Part shown: in pieces, positions 30,231 through 40,979 of the stretch
Layout: each line of letters opens with the position of its first letter
Position numbering within the stretch: the stretch's first letter is position 1
NCBI GenBank assembly: GCA_039105265.1
Contig: JAPFFF010000016.1
Location: forward strand, 558,001-622,000
Direction: 5' to 3'
Origin: Tritrichomonas musculus
Lineage: Eukaryota; Parabasalia; Tritrichomonadida; Tritrichomonadidae
Length of the DNA stretch: 64,000 nt
The notes under the pieces: generated by a model
The model's database searches: none
Told to the model about the DNA's origin: nothing
What the model saw: only the letters and a program-made list of their open reading frames with translations
Position numbers and translations under genes: made by a program

Positions 30231-32260
30231 ATCATAATCATCTTCTTCTTCTTTATCATCATCTTCTTCTTCTCTTTCTCTATCATCATCTTCTTCTTCT
30301 TCTCTATCATCATCATCTTCTTCTTCTTCTCTATCATCATCTTCTTCTTCTCTATCATCATCTTCATCTTCTTCTCTATCATCATCTTCTTCTTCTTCTT
30401 CTTCTCTATCATCATCATCTTCTTCATCTTCTTCTCTATCATCATCATCTTCTTCTTCTTCTTCTCTATCATCATCATCTTCTTCTTCTTCTCTATCATC
30501 ATCTTCTTCTTCTTCTTCTCTATTATCATCTTCTTCTTCTTCTTCTCTATCATCATCTTCTTCTTCTTCTCTATCATCATCTTCTTCTTCTTCTTCTCTA
30601 TCATCATCTTCTTCTTTTTCTTCTCTATCATCATCTTCTTCTTTTTCTTCTCTATCAACATCATCTTCTTCTTCTTCTTCTCTATCATCATCATCTTCTT
30701 CTTCTTCTTCTCTATCATCATCATCTTCTTCTTCTTCTTCTCTATCATCATCATCTTCTTCTTCTTCTTCTCTATTATCATCTTCTTCTTCTTCTTCTCT
30801 ATCATCATCTTCTTCTTCTTCTCTATCATCATCTTCTTCTTCTTCTTCTCTATCATCATCATCTTCTTCTTCTTCTCTATCATCATCATCTTCATCTTCT
30901 TCTCTATCATCATCATCATCTTCATCTTCTCTATCATCATCATCTTCTTCTTCTTCTCTATCATCATCATCTTCTTCTTCTTCTTCTCTATCATCATCTT
31001 CTTCTTCTTCTTCTCTATCATCATCATCTTCTTCTTCTTCTCTATCATCATCTTCTTCTTCTTCTTCTCTATCAACATCATCATCTTCTTCTTCTTCTCT
31101 ATCATCATCATCTTCTTCTTCTTCTCTATCATCATCTTCTTCTTCTTCTCTATCATCATCATCTTCTTCTTCTTCTTCTCTATCATCATCTTCTTCTTCT
31201 TCTTCTCTATCATCATCATCTTCTTCTTCTTCTCTATCATCATCTTCTTCTTCTTCTTCTCTATCAACATCATCATCTTCTTCTTCTTCTCTATCATCAT
31301 CATCATCTTCATCTTCTTCTCTATCATCATCTTCATCTTCTTCTTCTTCTCTATCATCATCTTCTTCTTCTTCTTCTCTATCATCATCATCTTCATCTTC
31401 TTCTCTATCATCATCATCTTCATCTTCTTCTCTATCATCATCATCTTCTTCTTCTTCTTCTCTATCATCATCATCATCTTCTTCTTCTCTATCATCATCT
31501 TCTTCTTCTTCTTCTCTATTATCATCTTCTTCTTCTTCTTCTCTATCATCATCATCTTCTTCTTCTTCTCTATCATCATCTTCTTCTTCTTCTTCTCTAT
31601 CATCATCATCTTCTTCTTCTTCTTCTCTATCATCATCATCATCTTCATCTTCTTCTCTATCATCATCATCTTCTTCTTCTTCTTCTCTATTATCATCTTC
31701 TTCTTCTTCTTCTCTATCATCATCTTCTTCTTCTTCTTCTCTATCATCATCATCATCTTCTTCTTCTCTATCAACATCATCTTCTTCTTCTTCTTCTCTA
31801 TCATCATCTTCTTCTTTTTCTCTATCATCATCTTCTTCTTCTCTATCATCATCTTCTTCTTCTCTATCATCATCATCTTCTTCTCTATCATCATCTTCTT
31901 CTTCTCTATCATCATCTTCTTCTTCTTCTCTATCATCATCATCTTCTTCTTCTCTATCATCATCTTCTTCTTCTCTATCATCATCTTCTTCTTCTTCTTC
32001 TTTATCATCATCATCTTCTTCTTCTCTATCATCATCTTCTTCTTCTTTATCATCATCTTCTTCTTCTTTATCATCATCATCATCTTCTTCTTCTTTATCA
32101 TCATCTTCTTCTTCTTCTCTATCATCTTCTTCTTCTTCTTTATCATCATCTTCTTCTTCTTCTCTATCATCATCTTCTTCTTCTCTATCATCATCTTCTT
32201 CTTCTCTATCATCATCTTCTTCTTCTCTATCATCATCTTCTTCTTCTTTTCCATCATCAT
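30231..32260 (-). repeat. 21-bp minisatellite, right arm of the MULE (expanded)
   Basis: About 2.0 kb of the reverse complement of the left-arm unit: TCTATC-ATCATC-TTCTTCTTC variants of 18-30 bp. It is nearly three times longer than the left-arm array although the flanking TIR sequence is the same length, so it has expanded after or independently of insertion. Long open frames on both strands come from the repeat alone. Confidence 0.9.
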
Positions 32261-33459
32261 TTTTTTATTTTTTCCAAATATATTTAGTCTTTGTGCAAAT
32301 GAAATGATTCATTTGTAAATATTACTCAAATATAATAATAAATTTGAACATTACATCATTTTTTTCCACCATCATTTCATTATTCATAATCATTATTTTT
32401 ATTTCTCATCATTTCCTCCTTATTAAATTTGATCACACAATGTATTTCATTTTCCGTATCTCTTTTCTTTTTTATGAATTCTTAATTAATCAATATGATA
32501 TTTTTATATAACTCCTATAATTTATCGAAAAAATTGAATATTGTAGCAATAAAACATTTTATTAGGTAAAATAAACTAATTTTAGGCATAAACAATTCAA
32601 ATTATAATCTGAACCACATATTTAAATCAAAAAAAAATTTTAAATTGCAATATTTTGATGAAATACAATAAAAAGAATAGTAATTAATTGGATGTTGGCA
32701 TTTAAAAAATGCTTATTCATTTATTGATACATTTTTTATTAATGTTGCACGTTTACATTTTAACAAATTCGTAAAAAGTACGTTTATAATTTTCCAGAAC
32801 AAAAAACTTTAATTTCTCCTTTAAAAAAAGAAAAAAAGAAATACAAATGATATAATTGAAATTAACATTTTATAAAGAATAATTTTATTGCAATTTCTTT
32901 TTTATTTATTGCATTTTTTATTGAATATTATTGAAATATTCAATATTTTTAAACTAGTATATGTAACATCTAATACATGTACCATACGTAAAAAACGATG
33001 GAGAATAATATTTAAAGAGATATGGAATCGTATCTGAGTGTGGGAGTCTGAAATCTGATTATTCGATATTAATCACTGATTTGAAAACACAGAGATTCGC
33101 GTCTAGGATTAAATACATAAAAAACAAAAACGATTGTCTATAATAACCACTAATTTATAAGCATTTTTTGAAGATGTGTTGGATAATTGTAATTTGATAT
33201 GTCAAATAAAAACCTTGTTTGGAGGCGAGCTTGCACAGAAATAATCTTTGTCTGATGCCAATCAATATATATTTTTTTGAAGTTTCCTTACTACCAAAGC
33301 TGCAGCACTTAACATTTTTTTAATTTATAGTGATATGTTTTTCAGAGGAAAAGTGTTACTGAATATTTTTTTAAAAGCAAATTAGTGTTACTGATTTTTT
33401 TTTCTCTCTCAAAAAGTGATACTTTAAGTGAAAAAAGTTTTTAAAAGTGATACTATCCC
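32261..33459 (-). repeat. Right terminal inverted repeat of the MULE
   Basis: Reverse complement of 22049-23247, the same 1,199 bp length. The last bases are GTGATACTATCCC. Confidence 0.92.
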
Positions 33460-33468
33460 CAATTTCAA
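33460..33468. repeat. Target-site duplication, right
   Basis: CAATTTCAA, identical to 22040-22048. Confidence 0.9.
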
Positions 33469-34365
33469 AAAAAATTTTTTATGGCATTTCAACAAATATT
33501 TTATTTCATTTCAACAAAAATTATATGGAATTTCAACATATTTTAAATACAATTTCAAAAAATATTTTATTCAATTTCAAAAAAAATTTTTTTTATGGCA
33601 TTTCAACAAATATTTTATTTCATTTCAACAAAAATTATATGGAATTTCAACAAGTATTAAATACGATTTCAGCTGATATTTATGGAGTTTCAACAAATAT
33701 TTTATTCAATTTCAAAAAAATTTTTTATGGCATTTCAACAAATATTTTATTTCATTTCAACAAAAATTATATGGAATTTCAACATATTTTAAATACAATT
33801 TCAAAAAATATTTTATTCAATTTCAAAAAAAAATTTTTTTATGGCATTTCAACAAATATTTTATTTCATTTCAACAAAAATTATATGGAATTTCAACAAG
33901 TATTAAATACGATTTCAGCTGATATTTATGGAGTTTCAACAAATATTTTATGGAGTTTCAACAAATATTTTATTTCATTTCAACCAAAATTCTATGGAAT
34001 TTCAACTGTTTTTTTGATACAATTGAATAAAATATTTTATTCAATTTCAACAAATATTTTATGGAATTTCAATAAATATTTTACGTAATTTTAAAAGAAA
34101 ACTTTTTTTATATAATTTCAGCACATGTTTTATAATATTTTAAGAAATATTTTATACTATTCCAATAAATATGTAATGGAATTTCAAAAATTATTTTACA
34201 AAATATCAATAAATATTTTTATTGCATTTCAATAAATATTTTATGAAATTTCATTAAATATTTTTATTACATTTCATTAAATATTAAACAAAATTTCTAT
34301 AAAAGAATTTCATTTGGTTTTATCAAATATTATCATGAAATTTCATTAAAATTTTAATCCAGTTT
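33469..34365. repeat. Degenerate 22-bp minisatellite (copy 2, right part)
   Basis: Continuation of the interrupted array. It starts with the same roughly 110-bp higher-order unit seen at 21365-22048, including the variant GATTTCAGCTGATATTTATG (33663 and 33909; compare 21888). It then becomes more irregular and ends against the kinase frame at the same junction as copy 1. Confidence 0.85.
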
Positions 34366-34577
34366 CAATTAATGATTTAAAACCACCATCACTTGATCAA
34401 CCTTTTACAAAAGTTAAAGAAGATTCTAATAATGAAAATGAAGTATTTCGACAAAGAGAGTACATTCAAAGAAATAAAGAACTTGAGGCACAGTTGTTAC
34501 TCAGAACAAAACAACTTGAAGAATCAGAAGCAAATAGAAAACAATGTGAAAATCAACTTGAAATTAATAAAAGTGAA

Positions 34578-35570
34578 ATGCAAAAAATGAAGAAAGAATT
34601 GGAAGAATTAAATAGAAAACAAAGAATCGAAATGGCTAAACAAAAGGAAGAGTTTAGTAATATTCAAATGATGGCAGCAATAAAGCAACAGCCAATTCAG
34701 GCAATCGAAATCCTTAATGCGAAAGAAGTTCGAGAACTTGAAAAAGTTGAACAAATTGGATTTGGGAATGGTGGGAAAGTGATGAAAGTATCAAAGAAGA
34801 AATATTATGCATTGAAAGAAATGAACATTCAAAAAGCAAGTTTTGAAAATCTTCAACATTTCATCTCCGAATATGAAATCATGAACATGATGAATCATCC
34901 AAATATTCTCAAAACGCATGGAATTTATCTCAGCGACAAAGAAATTCCACCATCAATCCTCCTTGAATATTGTCCAATGAATCTTGAACAAGCCATCCAA
35001 AAACGAACATTAAGCAAAGTCCAACTTGTATACATTATATATCAAATTGCGGAAGGTATGAAATATGTTCACTTCCGAAAAATCATTCATCGAGATTTGA
35101 AACCATCGAATATTCTTCTGACGGAAGATTTCACTATCAAGATCAGTGATTTTGGCATTTCACGTTTAAAGAACGCCGAAGAACAATCGATGACAGGCGG
35201 CGTTGGCACACAAAAATACATGGCGCCAGAAGTTATCAATGAAGAACGATACAATGAGAAAGTTGATGTATATTCATATGGAGTTGTTGTTTTCTTCATT
35301 CTCAGTGGTGGTGAACTTCCAGACATCAGAATTCGCGACATTTGTCTTGGTAAGAAAGCACCAATTCCAACAACATTCACACCACTCGCACAACAACTTG
35401 TTGAAGCATGTTGGACATTTGATCCTCAATATCGACCAGGCTTCAATGTTGTTTGTGAAATCCTTGAACAAAACAACTTTTCATTAGCTCCTCTCTCAAG
35501 ACTTGAAACGCAAGAATTAACACGCATGATCAATGACTACAAAACGCATATTCCAACATACACCGAATGA
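34578..35570 (+). CDS. TKL-like Ser/Thr protein kinase, 5'-truncated (copy 2)
   Basis: This is the near-identical twin of the kinase at 12396-13469. It is 330 residues from the first in-frame ATG; the homologous frame is open from about 34365 but contains no ATG before 34578. All kinase motifs are intact (GFGNGGKV, YYALKEM, HRDLKPSN, SDFGIS, MAPEV). Differences from copy 1 in the domain are few, for example RLKNAEE for RLMNAEE, PTTFTP for PTSFTP and VVCEILEQ for IVCDIVEQ. The N-terminal coiled coil differs more than the kinase domain, which suggests selection or gene conversion on the domain. Starting at 34578 would remove about half of the coiled coil but leave the kinase domain whole. The array with its transposon lies directly upstream, so the promoter, if any, lies inside repeat sequence. 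Confidence 0.8.
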   Translation: MQKMKKELEELNRKQRIEMAKQKEEFSNIQMMAAIKQQPIQAIEILNAKEVRELEKVEQIGFGNGGKVMKVSKKKYYALKEMNIQKASFENLQHFISEYEIMNMMNHPNILKTHGIYLSDKEIPPSILLEYCPMNLEQAIQKRTLSKVQLVYIIYQIAEGMKYVHFRKIIHRDLKPSNILLTEDFTIKISDFGISRLKNAEEQSMTGGVGTQKYMAPEVINEERYNEKVDVYSYGVVVFFILSGGELPDIRIRDICLGKKAPIPTTFTPLAQQLVEACWTFDPQYRPGFNVVCEILEQNNFSLAPLSRLETQELTRMINDYKTHIPTYTE

Positions 35571-36649
35571 AACTTAAATCTTCAATTAAACGTAAAATTC
35601 ATTTCTAATAAATCATTCTAATTTTTCAAAATAATATTTTTTTTTTTTTTTAATTCAAAATAGAAATTATTTTAACCCAAAAATATTACATTTCAAGATC
35701 ATATCATTGAAAAAGACAAACAAATAACAGAGATCAAATAAAATCAATTTAAAAATTTAGAAATTTTTTTTAAATATAAAAAAAACAATATATCAATTAA
35801 GATATTTTTATTTAAAAACATCGAAAAGCTAAAAAAATTGAGAGCATTCAATTAAAATTTTTATGACATTCAATTAAAATATATGACATTCATATAAAAA
35901 TATTGATCATTTAACTCTTTTGCTTTAGAAGTGGATTAGCTAAATATAGTAACAGTATTTTTTATTGTAACACTTTTTTTCAGTAACTTTTTTTTAGTAA
36001 AAATATAAATTTCAATTTTTCTCGATATATATGATATTTATTTAAAAACAAAGTATATCAACATATTCAGCAATACACATATAATATGCAACACAAATGA
36101 ATTAATGCATATGTGGCGAATTTCAACAAGAATTTTATGAAATTTCAAGCGTTTCATCACTTAAAATGCCAACAACACTGACTTGAAATGGTCTGTCAGT
36201 ATAATTCGTTTAGAGATAGTCCTGTTGAAAATCGGATTGTATCAACTGAATTGAAATTTGAACAAACTTTTTTAATGTAATTTTGGTCAATGACGTTTTT
36301 AGAAGCTGCTATTATTATTGTTTTCTTCTTTACAAATTGGAGATATGTTTGAATTAAAATTCAAATCCGGAGTATATCTAAATCTTGAATGCATTTGATT
36401 ATTATTGGTTGCTGTTTGAATCATTATCATTAATGGTGTGATTTTGAGAATCATTTGAAATAAAAAATGATTGTTTTCTCATGATTGTTTCTATATCTAA
36501 ATCTTGATTGCTTTGGTCTTTTTTTTATGGAGAATTGATTGGTCTTACTATTCATAAAATTCAAATATTTAAACGTGTTTTATACAAAAAGTTCGTTATT
36601 AAAAAATTTAGTGAAAAGAATAAATGTAAATTTAGTAAAAAGAATAAAT
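35571..36649. other. Intergenic spacer
   Basis: The first 80 bp match the 3' flank of kinase copy 1. Around 35850-35900 is a short repeat of GACATTCAATTAAAAT. Near 35950-36000 are GTAACAC/CAGTAAC motifs that recall the MULE subterminal repeats, but no element can be delimited. No gene is seen. Confidence 0.45.
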
Positions 36650-38672
36650 TTATTTCGTAATCAACTTAATAATGTCAGGGTCATTAGTACATTGAATTGG
36701 TGTTCTTCCTCTATTGCTTTTTATATTAACATCAACATCTTTATGATTCATTAAAAGGCCAATAAGCTCAATTGAACCTTTATAAACAAGTGAATGCAAA
36801 GCAGTTGCTTTCCAAAAGAAATGAATTTCATCATTATCTTCAATATCATAGTTATCATCATTTATTGTATTATCATTTTCATCTACATTTATAAAGTTAC
36901 CATTGATAAAGTTCACATTAAGATTTTCATAGCCCAACAAAATCTTACAAATTTCATCATTCATTTTAGAAATAGATAAATACAACGGAGACTTTAGAAT
37001 TGTTCCTTCACCTCTTACTCCACCACCAGCCCAATCAGCCCATTCTTTACAGGGAATATTAACGTCAATTTTATCATTTTGTAATAAAAGTTTGGCAATT
37101 TCATTATTGTTTTTACTAATAGCATTATACAAGGCAGTTCTTTTCCATACTTTTTCGTCACCACCTCCAGTGCATGCATCTTCCATATTAGGAATATTTA
37201 CATCAATATTTTTATTAGCCAATAATAATTTAATTATTTCAATATTTTCTTTTTCTATTGTTACATATAAAACTGTCTTTTTTTTCGTTAATTCACAAAA
37301 CATTATCATATTTCCGCCCCAAATGTTATCATTTTCATCATTAATGACGTTAACATCAATGTCATCAGTGTTAAGTAAAAGTTTAATGATTTCAAGATTT
37401 TCTTTTTCAACTGCCGCAAATAAAGGAGTTTTTTCGTAGCTACCACTTGATACAACTGTAAAAACGGTTGATCCATCAAAATCTTCAAAATATAAAAATT
37501 TCAATTGATCACAACGTTGTTTGATCTTCTGATTTACATCAATTTTCGATTCAGTTAAAAGCGCTTCAACAAATAAACAATAATCATATTTGCATAAATT
37601 ATAAAATAATGATTCATTGAACGATTTTATGAAATTAAAATTATAATATTTGATACTTTGATTTTCGATTTCTTTGTCATTTGCTTCTGGTATTTTAATA
37701 TAATTATTTAAAATGTATTTTGTAATATCATTATGATGGCATCTGATTGATTCTTTTGATATTTTCCAATTGATTTTTCATTCTTTGGTTTAATTTGATT
37801 CTCTTCTAATATGTGAATGATTTCTCCATTACAACCATGAATTGCATAAAGCCATAACGAAGGCGTTAATTCAACACCACTTAATCGTAAATAATTAAAT
37901 ATTTGTATCGATCCATAGAATACTGCATATTCAATTAAAGAAGTGTCATCATTAAGTAAATTGTCATTAAATTCACAAAATCGCTTTTTATTTAACTTGA
38001 GAAGAAATGAGTTGGTTTCATAAATTGATAGCTTTATTTTAGATTTAAGAGACAAATTTGTTCTATTGACATGTGATATGAAATCTTCAACAGAATCTTT
38101 CTGTATTAACTTGGCAATAAAACTTCCGTTCTCACCTGTTTTGCGTTCCTCGTAAAAATTTTCCGGTATTTTATCATCATCATCAATCAAATCTTCTTCA
38201 TTGTCATTGTCATTGTCATCATATTGGCGAAAAACATAAGGATTCCAATTTTCTCCCTTAAATAACTTCAATTCTGGTAAAAAATATTGATGATAATTTT
38301 GGTAAATTCAGTAAAGATAAATTTATCAATATTCATCATTTTTTTTTCTATCAAGAATAGAAGCAATCTTTTATTGCTCTTAAAAATATTAAATATTTCT
38401 CTATTTGAAAAATAATTTTTCATTTCAACTTGAAAAATTAATATAATATGTTCAATTTTGTTGAAAAAGAATGGACTTCTTTTATGATAATTTGCAAATG
38501 TTACAATCAAACGAAACAATAAAATGAGTTTGTATTTACTATTAGAAATTTGATATTCATCAAACTTAAGCTTTAGATTTGGAAATTTTTCTCCATCTGA
38601 AGGTTCATCTAAAAAAGCTTGAATGATATTTAGAATATCTTTCATTTCTTCTAAATGCTGATTTATGCTCAT
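36650..38672 (-). pseudogene. DUF3447/ankyrin-repeat protein gene with two frameshifts
   Basis: The gene starts at the ATG at 38672 and keeps a recognisable product of about 670 residues to 36650, but it changes frame twice: near 38300 (after FTEFTK, resuming YHQYFLPELK) and near 37775 (resuming KESIRCHHNDITKYIL). The order is the DUF3447 N-terminal helical region (IFNIFKSNKRLLLFL), ankyrin-like helices (TPSLWLYAIHGCNGEIIHIL), then four classical ankyrin repeats at the C-terminus (TPLFAAVEKENLEIIKLLL, ALHSLVYKGSIELIGLLM). Its N-terminal half is the closest relative in this window of the region fused to the MULE transposase. An Inr-like TCACTT lies 18 bases before the ATG (38687-38692), so the promoter looks sound. 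It is a young pseudogene, or a gene with two sequencing errors in homopolymer-like runs. Confidence 0.75.
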
Positions 38673-38686
38673 GATTGGAAATTAGA

Positions 38687-38692
38687 AAGTGA
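38687..38692 (-). promoter_or_regulatory. Inr-like initiator of the ankyrin pseudogene
   Basis: TCACTT matches TCAYWW; its A lies 18 bases before the ATG at 38672. Confidence 0.45.
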
Positions 38693-38882
38693 ACTAAAAG
38701 TTCCTGATTTAAATTCAATGCTTTAAATAAGTCAAAATTTGATAAAAGTCAAAATAATAAGTCATATGACATATTATTAAGACAAAACAAGGTTGGCCTT
38801 TCTTCCACAAATTTGATAATTCCGAAATTTGTTTCAAAAGATAGAAAATTGATTTTTATTTGTTTTTCTATATTTCAATTCA

Positions 38883-39462
38883 AGGGTGAGGGTCAAAAAA
38901 AAGCTTTCTGTTACATTAAACTTCACTGTATATAGATTCAAAATTATATAGGTTTTATATGTTAATTTTGCTTCTACACAGAGTTGTGCTTCATTTAAAA
39001 TCCACTTTTTCAATACTTTTTAAAACTTTTTCAATGTTTTTAAAAATGAAGTTAAGCTAGATCAATATAAGATATTTCGTTGTATTTTATGTACAATTAT
39101 TTTTGGAAGCAATTGAAAAAGATCATAACAGAAGCACTTTTTGAATTTTTTTCTTTGCAGCAAATAAATTTTTTATATTTGAAGTATAATTATCATAATT
39201 TTGTATTTAAACATATGCATTGTTTTAATTATTTTAAATATTGTTATATTTTATAAAATAGATTCCAAAAAAATAAGTAGATATTGAAAAACAAATTCTT
39301 TATTGTAAGCGGTTTTTTAAAATTGAGAGGAATTTTCATTGAATTTGTAAAATATTTTGATATATGCTTTTTTTATATATATAGTCATAAAATATAATAT
39401 TTAATTATTTTTATTATTTTCAACTTATAAAAATTATTTTTTTCCAGTTTGACCCTCACCCT
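38883..39462. mobile_element. Putative 580-bp MITE with AGGGTGAGGGTCAAA inverted ends
   Basis: AGGGTGAGGGTCAAA at 38883-38897 is exactly inverted at 39448-39462. The interior is AT-rich without a frame. The flanks give no convincing long target duplication (perhaps CA on each side), so the family is open. It ends 78 bp before the lipase ATG and could influence its promoter. Confidence 0.6.
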
Positions 39463-39540
39463 CAAATATAAATTTTTTGAATAGAACTTGTGCCAGTTAA
39501 AACTTTTAATAAAAGAATACCATAATAGCAATTGCTAAAA

Positions 39541-40707
39541 ATGTTTACCAACAAAGAAGTTATAAAATACACTGATCTTTTAAATAGCTTAAACAAAGAA
39601 GAAAATCATCAACTTCCACATCTTTATCAAATAATTATCGAAGGAGGAGGACATGATGGAATTCCACATTTTAAATTACTAGAAGAAGAATCAGCAGAAA
39701 CGTATATAATATGGATTCGAGGGACTAATTTTAGCGATCCAAACGATATTTTAATTAATATCCTTGCAACTCCAATTTTTTTCTATGGAGAGCTGTGTCA
39801 TCGTGGGTATTTCTTTGCTGCATATGCAATTATCATAATGCTTCGTCGATACCTCATTCATGGGCGATTCAATAAAATCGTTTGTCTAGGCCACTCGCTT
39901 GGTGGAGCCGTGGCATCAATAATAACGACAATTATACGCAAAGGAAACCAAGGACCGATATGCTATGCAAGCCGTCTCCGCCAAAAGTTCCCAGGAGACT
40001 CCTTTCGATGTCTGGTTTTCGGTACTCCTCCGATTTTTTCACTTAACATGTCACTAGAAACAAAGAACTATGTGACAAATGTCATTATTGCTGACGATAT
40101 CGTACCAAAACTTGGCGGGTTATTCAACAGCCTTAGCAAGCTCCAACTTCGCATTGTCTCAATGACTATGTACGAACAAAATGCTGTCAATTTCTTTATG
40201 CATTCAAATTCTCCACTTTTTGAATACTTCCATTCAATTTTTAATAGAAAGCTAAACGCCGACAAACTGCCTGGCAACGTAGTTTTGCTTCATATTGGCT
40301 GCGATAGTGGGGGTTTTGCCTTCAATTCTATTCTGAGTTTAAATGGCCTTCAGCACCACAAATTTGAGAGCTATAGCTCGGCGGTTAAACAGCTCGTTCA
40401 AGACAATGATGAAGCTTTCGGAGCTGCCCAGCTCGCTCCAGGTGCGTCGTCATTTGAAAGGCTAGTCAGTGTCGGCTTCGACGTCGCGAGACTCGCATAT
40501 AAGGGAACGTCGAAAGTGGCCGAGCTGGCACTGAAGGGAGGAGCGCGCGTCGCCGAGATGGCGTTTGGAGGGAGAGAGACTGTCGATGAACTTGCTGCGA
40601 AGGGAAGGAGGATGGCTGACAACCTGGCGCTAAAGAGGGAGGTGGATGCGGTCGAGTTTGCACTGAAAGGAGTTGAGGTGATTGTGAGTGTTTCGGATTT
40701 CTTTTGA
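39541..40707 (+). CDS. Class 3 lipase (alpha/beta hydrolase) with repeat-rich C-terminus
   Basis: 388 residues from the ATG at 39541. The fold is that of fungal/diacylglycerol-lipase class 3 enzymes: IIWIRGTNF near residue 60 (oxyanion-side strand), the nucleophile elbow GHSLGG near 120 (Ser), FGTPPIFS followed by VIIADDIVPKL near 180-190 (the catalytic Asp), and His candidates in GLQHHKFESY near 265. It should hydrolyse acyl esters of glycerolipids; trichomonads take up host lipids, so scavenging or membrane lipid turnover is plausible. Residues about 300-388 are not lipase: they are 11-12-residue amphipathic repeats (VARLAYKGTSK, VAELALKGGAR, VAEMAFGGRET), which may coat a membrane. No signal peptide is seen. 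The 3' third is strikingly GC-rich compared with the 5' part. Confidence 0.85.
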   Translation: MFTNKEVIKYTDLLNSLNKEENHQLPHLYQIIIEGGGHDGIPHFKLLEEESAETYIIWIRGTNFSDPNDILINILATPIFFYGELCHRGYFFAAYAIIIMLRRYLIHGRFNKIVCLGHSLGGAVASIITTIIRKGNQGPICYASRLRQKFPGDSFRCLVFGTPPIFSLNMSLETKNYVTNVIIADDIVPKLGGLFNSLSKLQLRIVSMTMYEQNAVNFFMHSNSPLFEYFHSIFNRKLNADKLPGNVVLLHIGCDSGGFAFNSILSLNGLQHHKFESYSSAVKQLVQDNDEAFGAAQLAPGASSFERLVSVGFDVARLAYKGTSKVAELALKGGARVAEMAFGGRETVDELAAKGRRMADNLALKREVDAVEFALKGVEVIVSVSDFF

Positions 40708-40979
40708 ATTATTTTTTATTTATAAACTAGTTTATTATTTTTTTATTTGTATTTGTTTATTAACTTGATATGAAATTGTGAACCTTTTTTTAATTATTAC
40801 GTGATCAAGAATCTATCAGTTTTTATTATTTGTATTTGTTATTTTTGTTTTTTTGAAAGACTCACAAGAATTTTATGCTTTTGTAATTGAGTTTCAAAAA
40901 AGGACATAAAATTTGTTTGATATACATATTTGGATTTTTTTTTCTCTAGTTTATTCTTGATTATTCATAAACAAATATT

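Larger units (their letters stand above)
22049..33459 (-). mobile_element. Intact 11.4-kb Mutator-like DNA transposon with long TIRs
   Basis: The element starts GGGATAGTATCACTTTTA and ends with the exact reverse complement, between 9-bp duplications CAATTTCAA. Its non-repetitive terminal inverted repeats are 1,199 bp on each side (22049-23247 and 32261-33459), equal in length and with no difference seen in the parts I compared. Inside each lies a 21-bp minisatellite, longer on the right. The centre holds an unrecognised degraded region and one complete MULE transposase gene on the - strand. Joining the flanks at one copy of CAATTTCAA restores a normal array unit like that at 21790, so the insertion is clean. 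Equal TIRs, perfect duplication and an unbroken transposase all indicate a recent, possibly still mobile insertion. Confidence 0.93.
38673..39540. other. Intergenic region holding the 580-bp inverted-repeat element
   Basis: Apart from the element at 38883-39462 there is about 200 bp of spacer after the ankyrin start and 78 bp before the lipase start. Nothing else is recognised. Confidence 0.5.

Noticed and set aside
29831-32260. Very long open frames on both strands across the GAA/GAT array (about 810 codons each)
   Set aside because: They arise from the 21-bp repeat, which has no stops in some frames on either strand. The product would be pure MMIEKKK or SIIIFFF repeats, there is no start context, and the left arm shows the same effect. 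Not annotated as genes.
30231-32260. CRISPR-like array
   Set aside because: Units are contiguous variants of one simple repeat without unique spacers, in a eukaryotic transposon.
22049-33459. Element considered as a Polinton or other virus-like element because of its size and long TIRs
   Set aside because: The duplication is 9 bp rather than 6, the only whole gene is a MULE transposase, and no polymerase, integrase, ATPase or capsid gene is recognisable.
35940-36000. GTAACAC/CAGTAAC motifs as a second MULE end
   Set aside because: Only short motif similarity; no inverted partner or duplication found.
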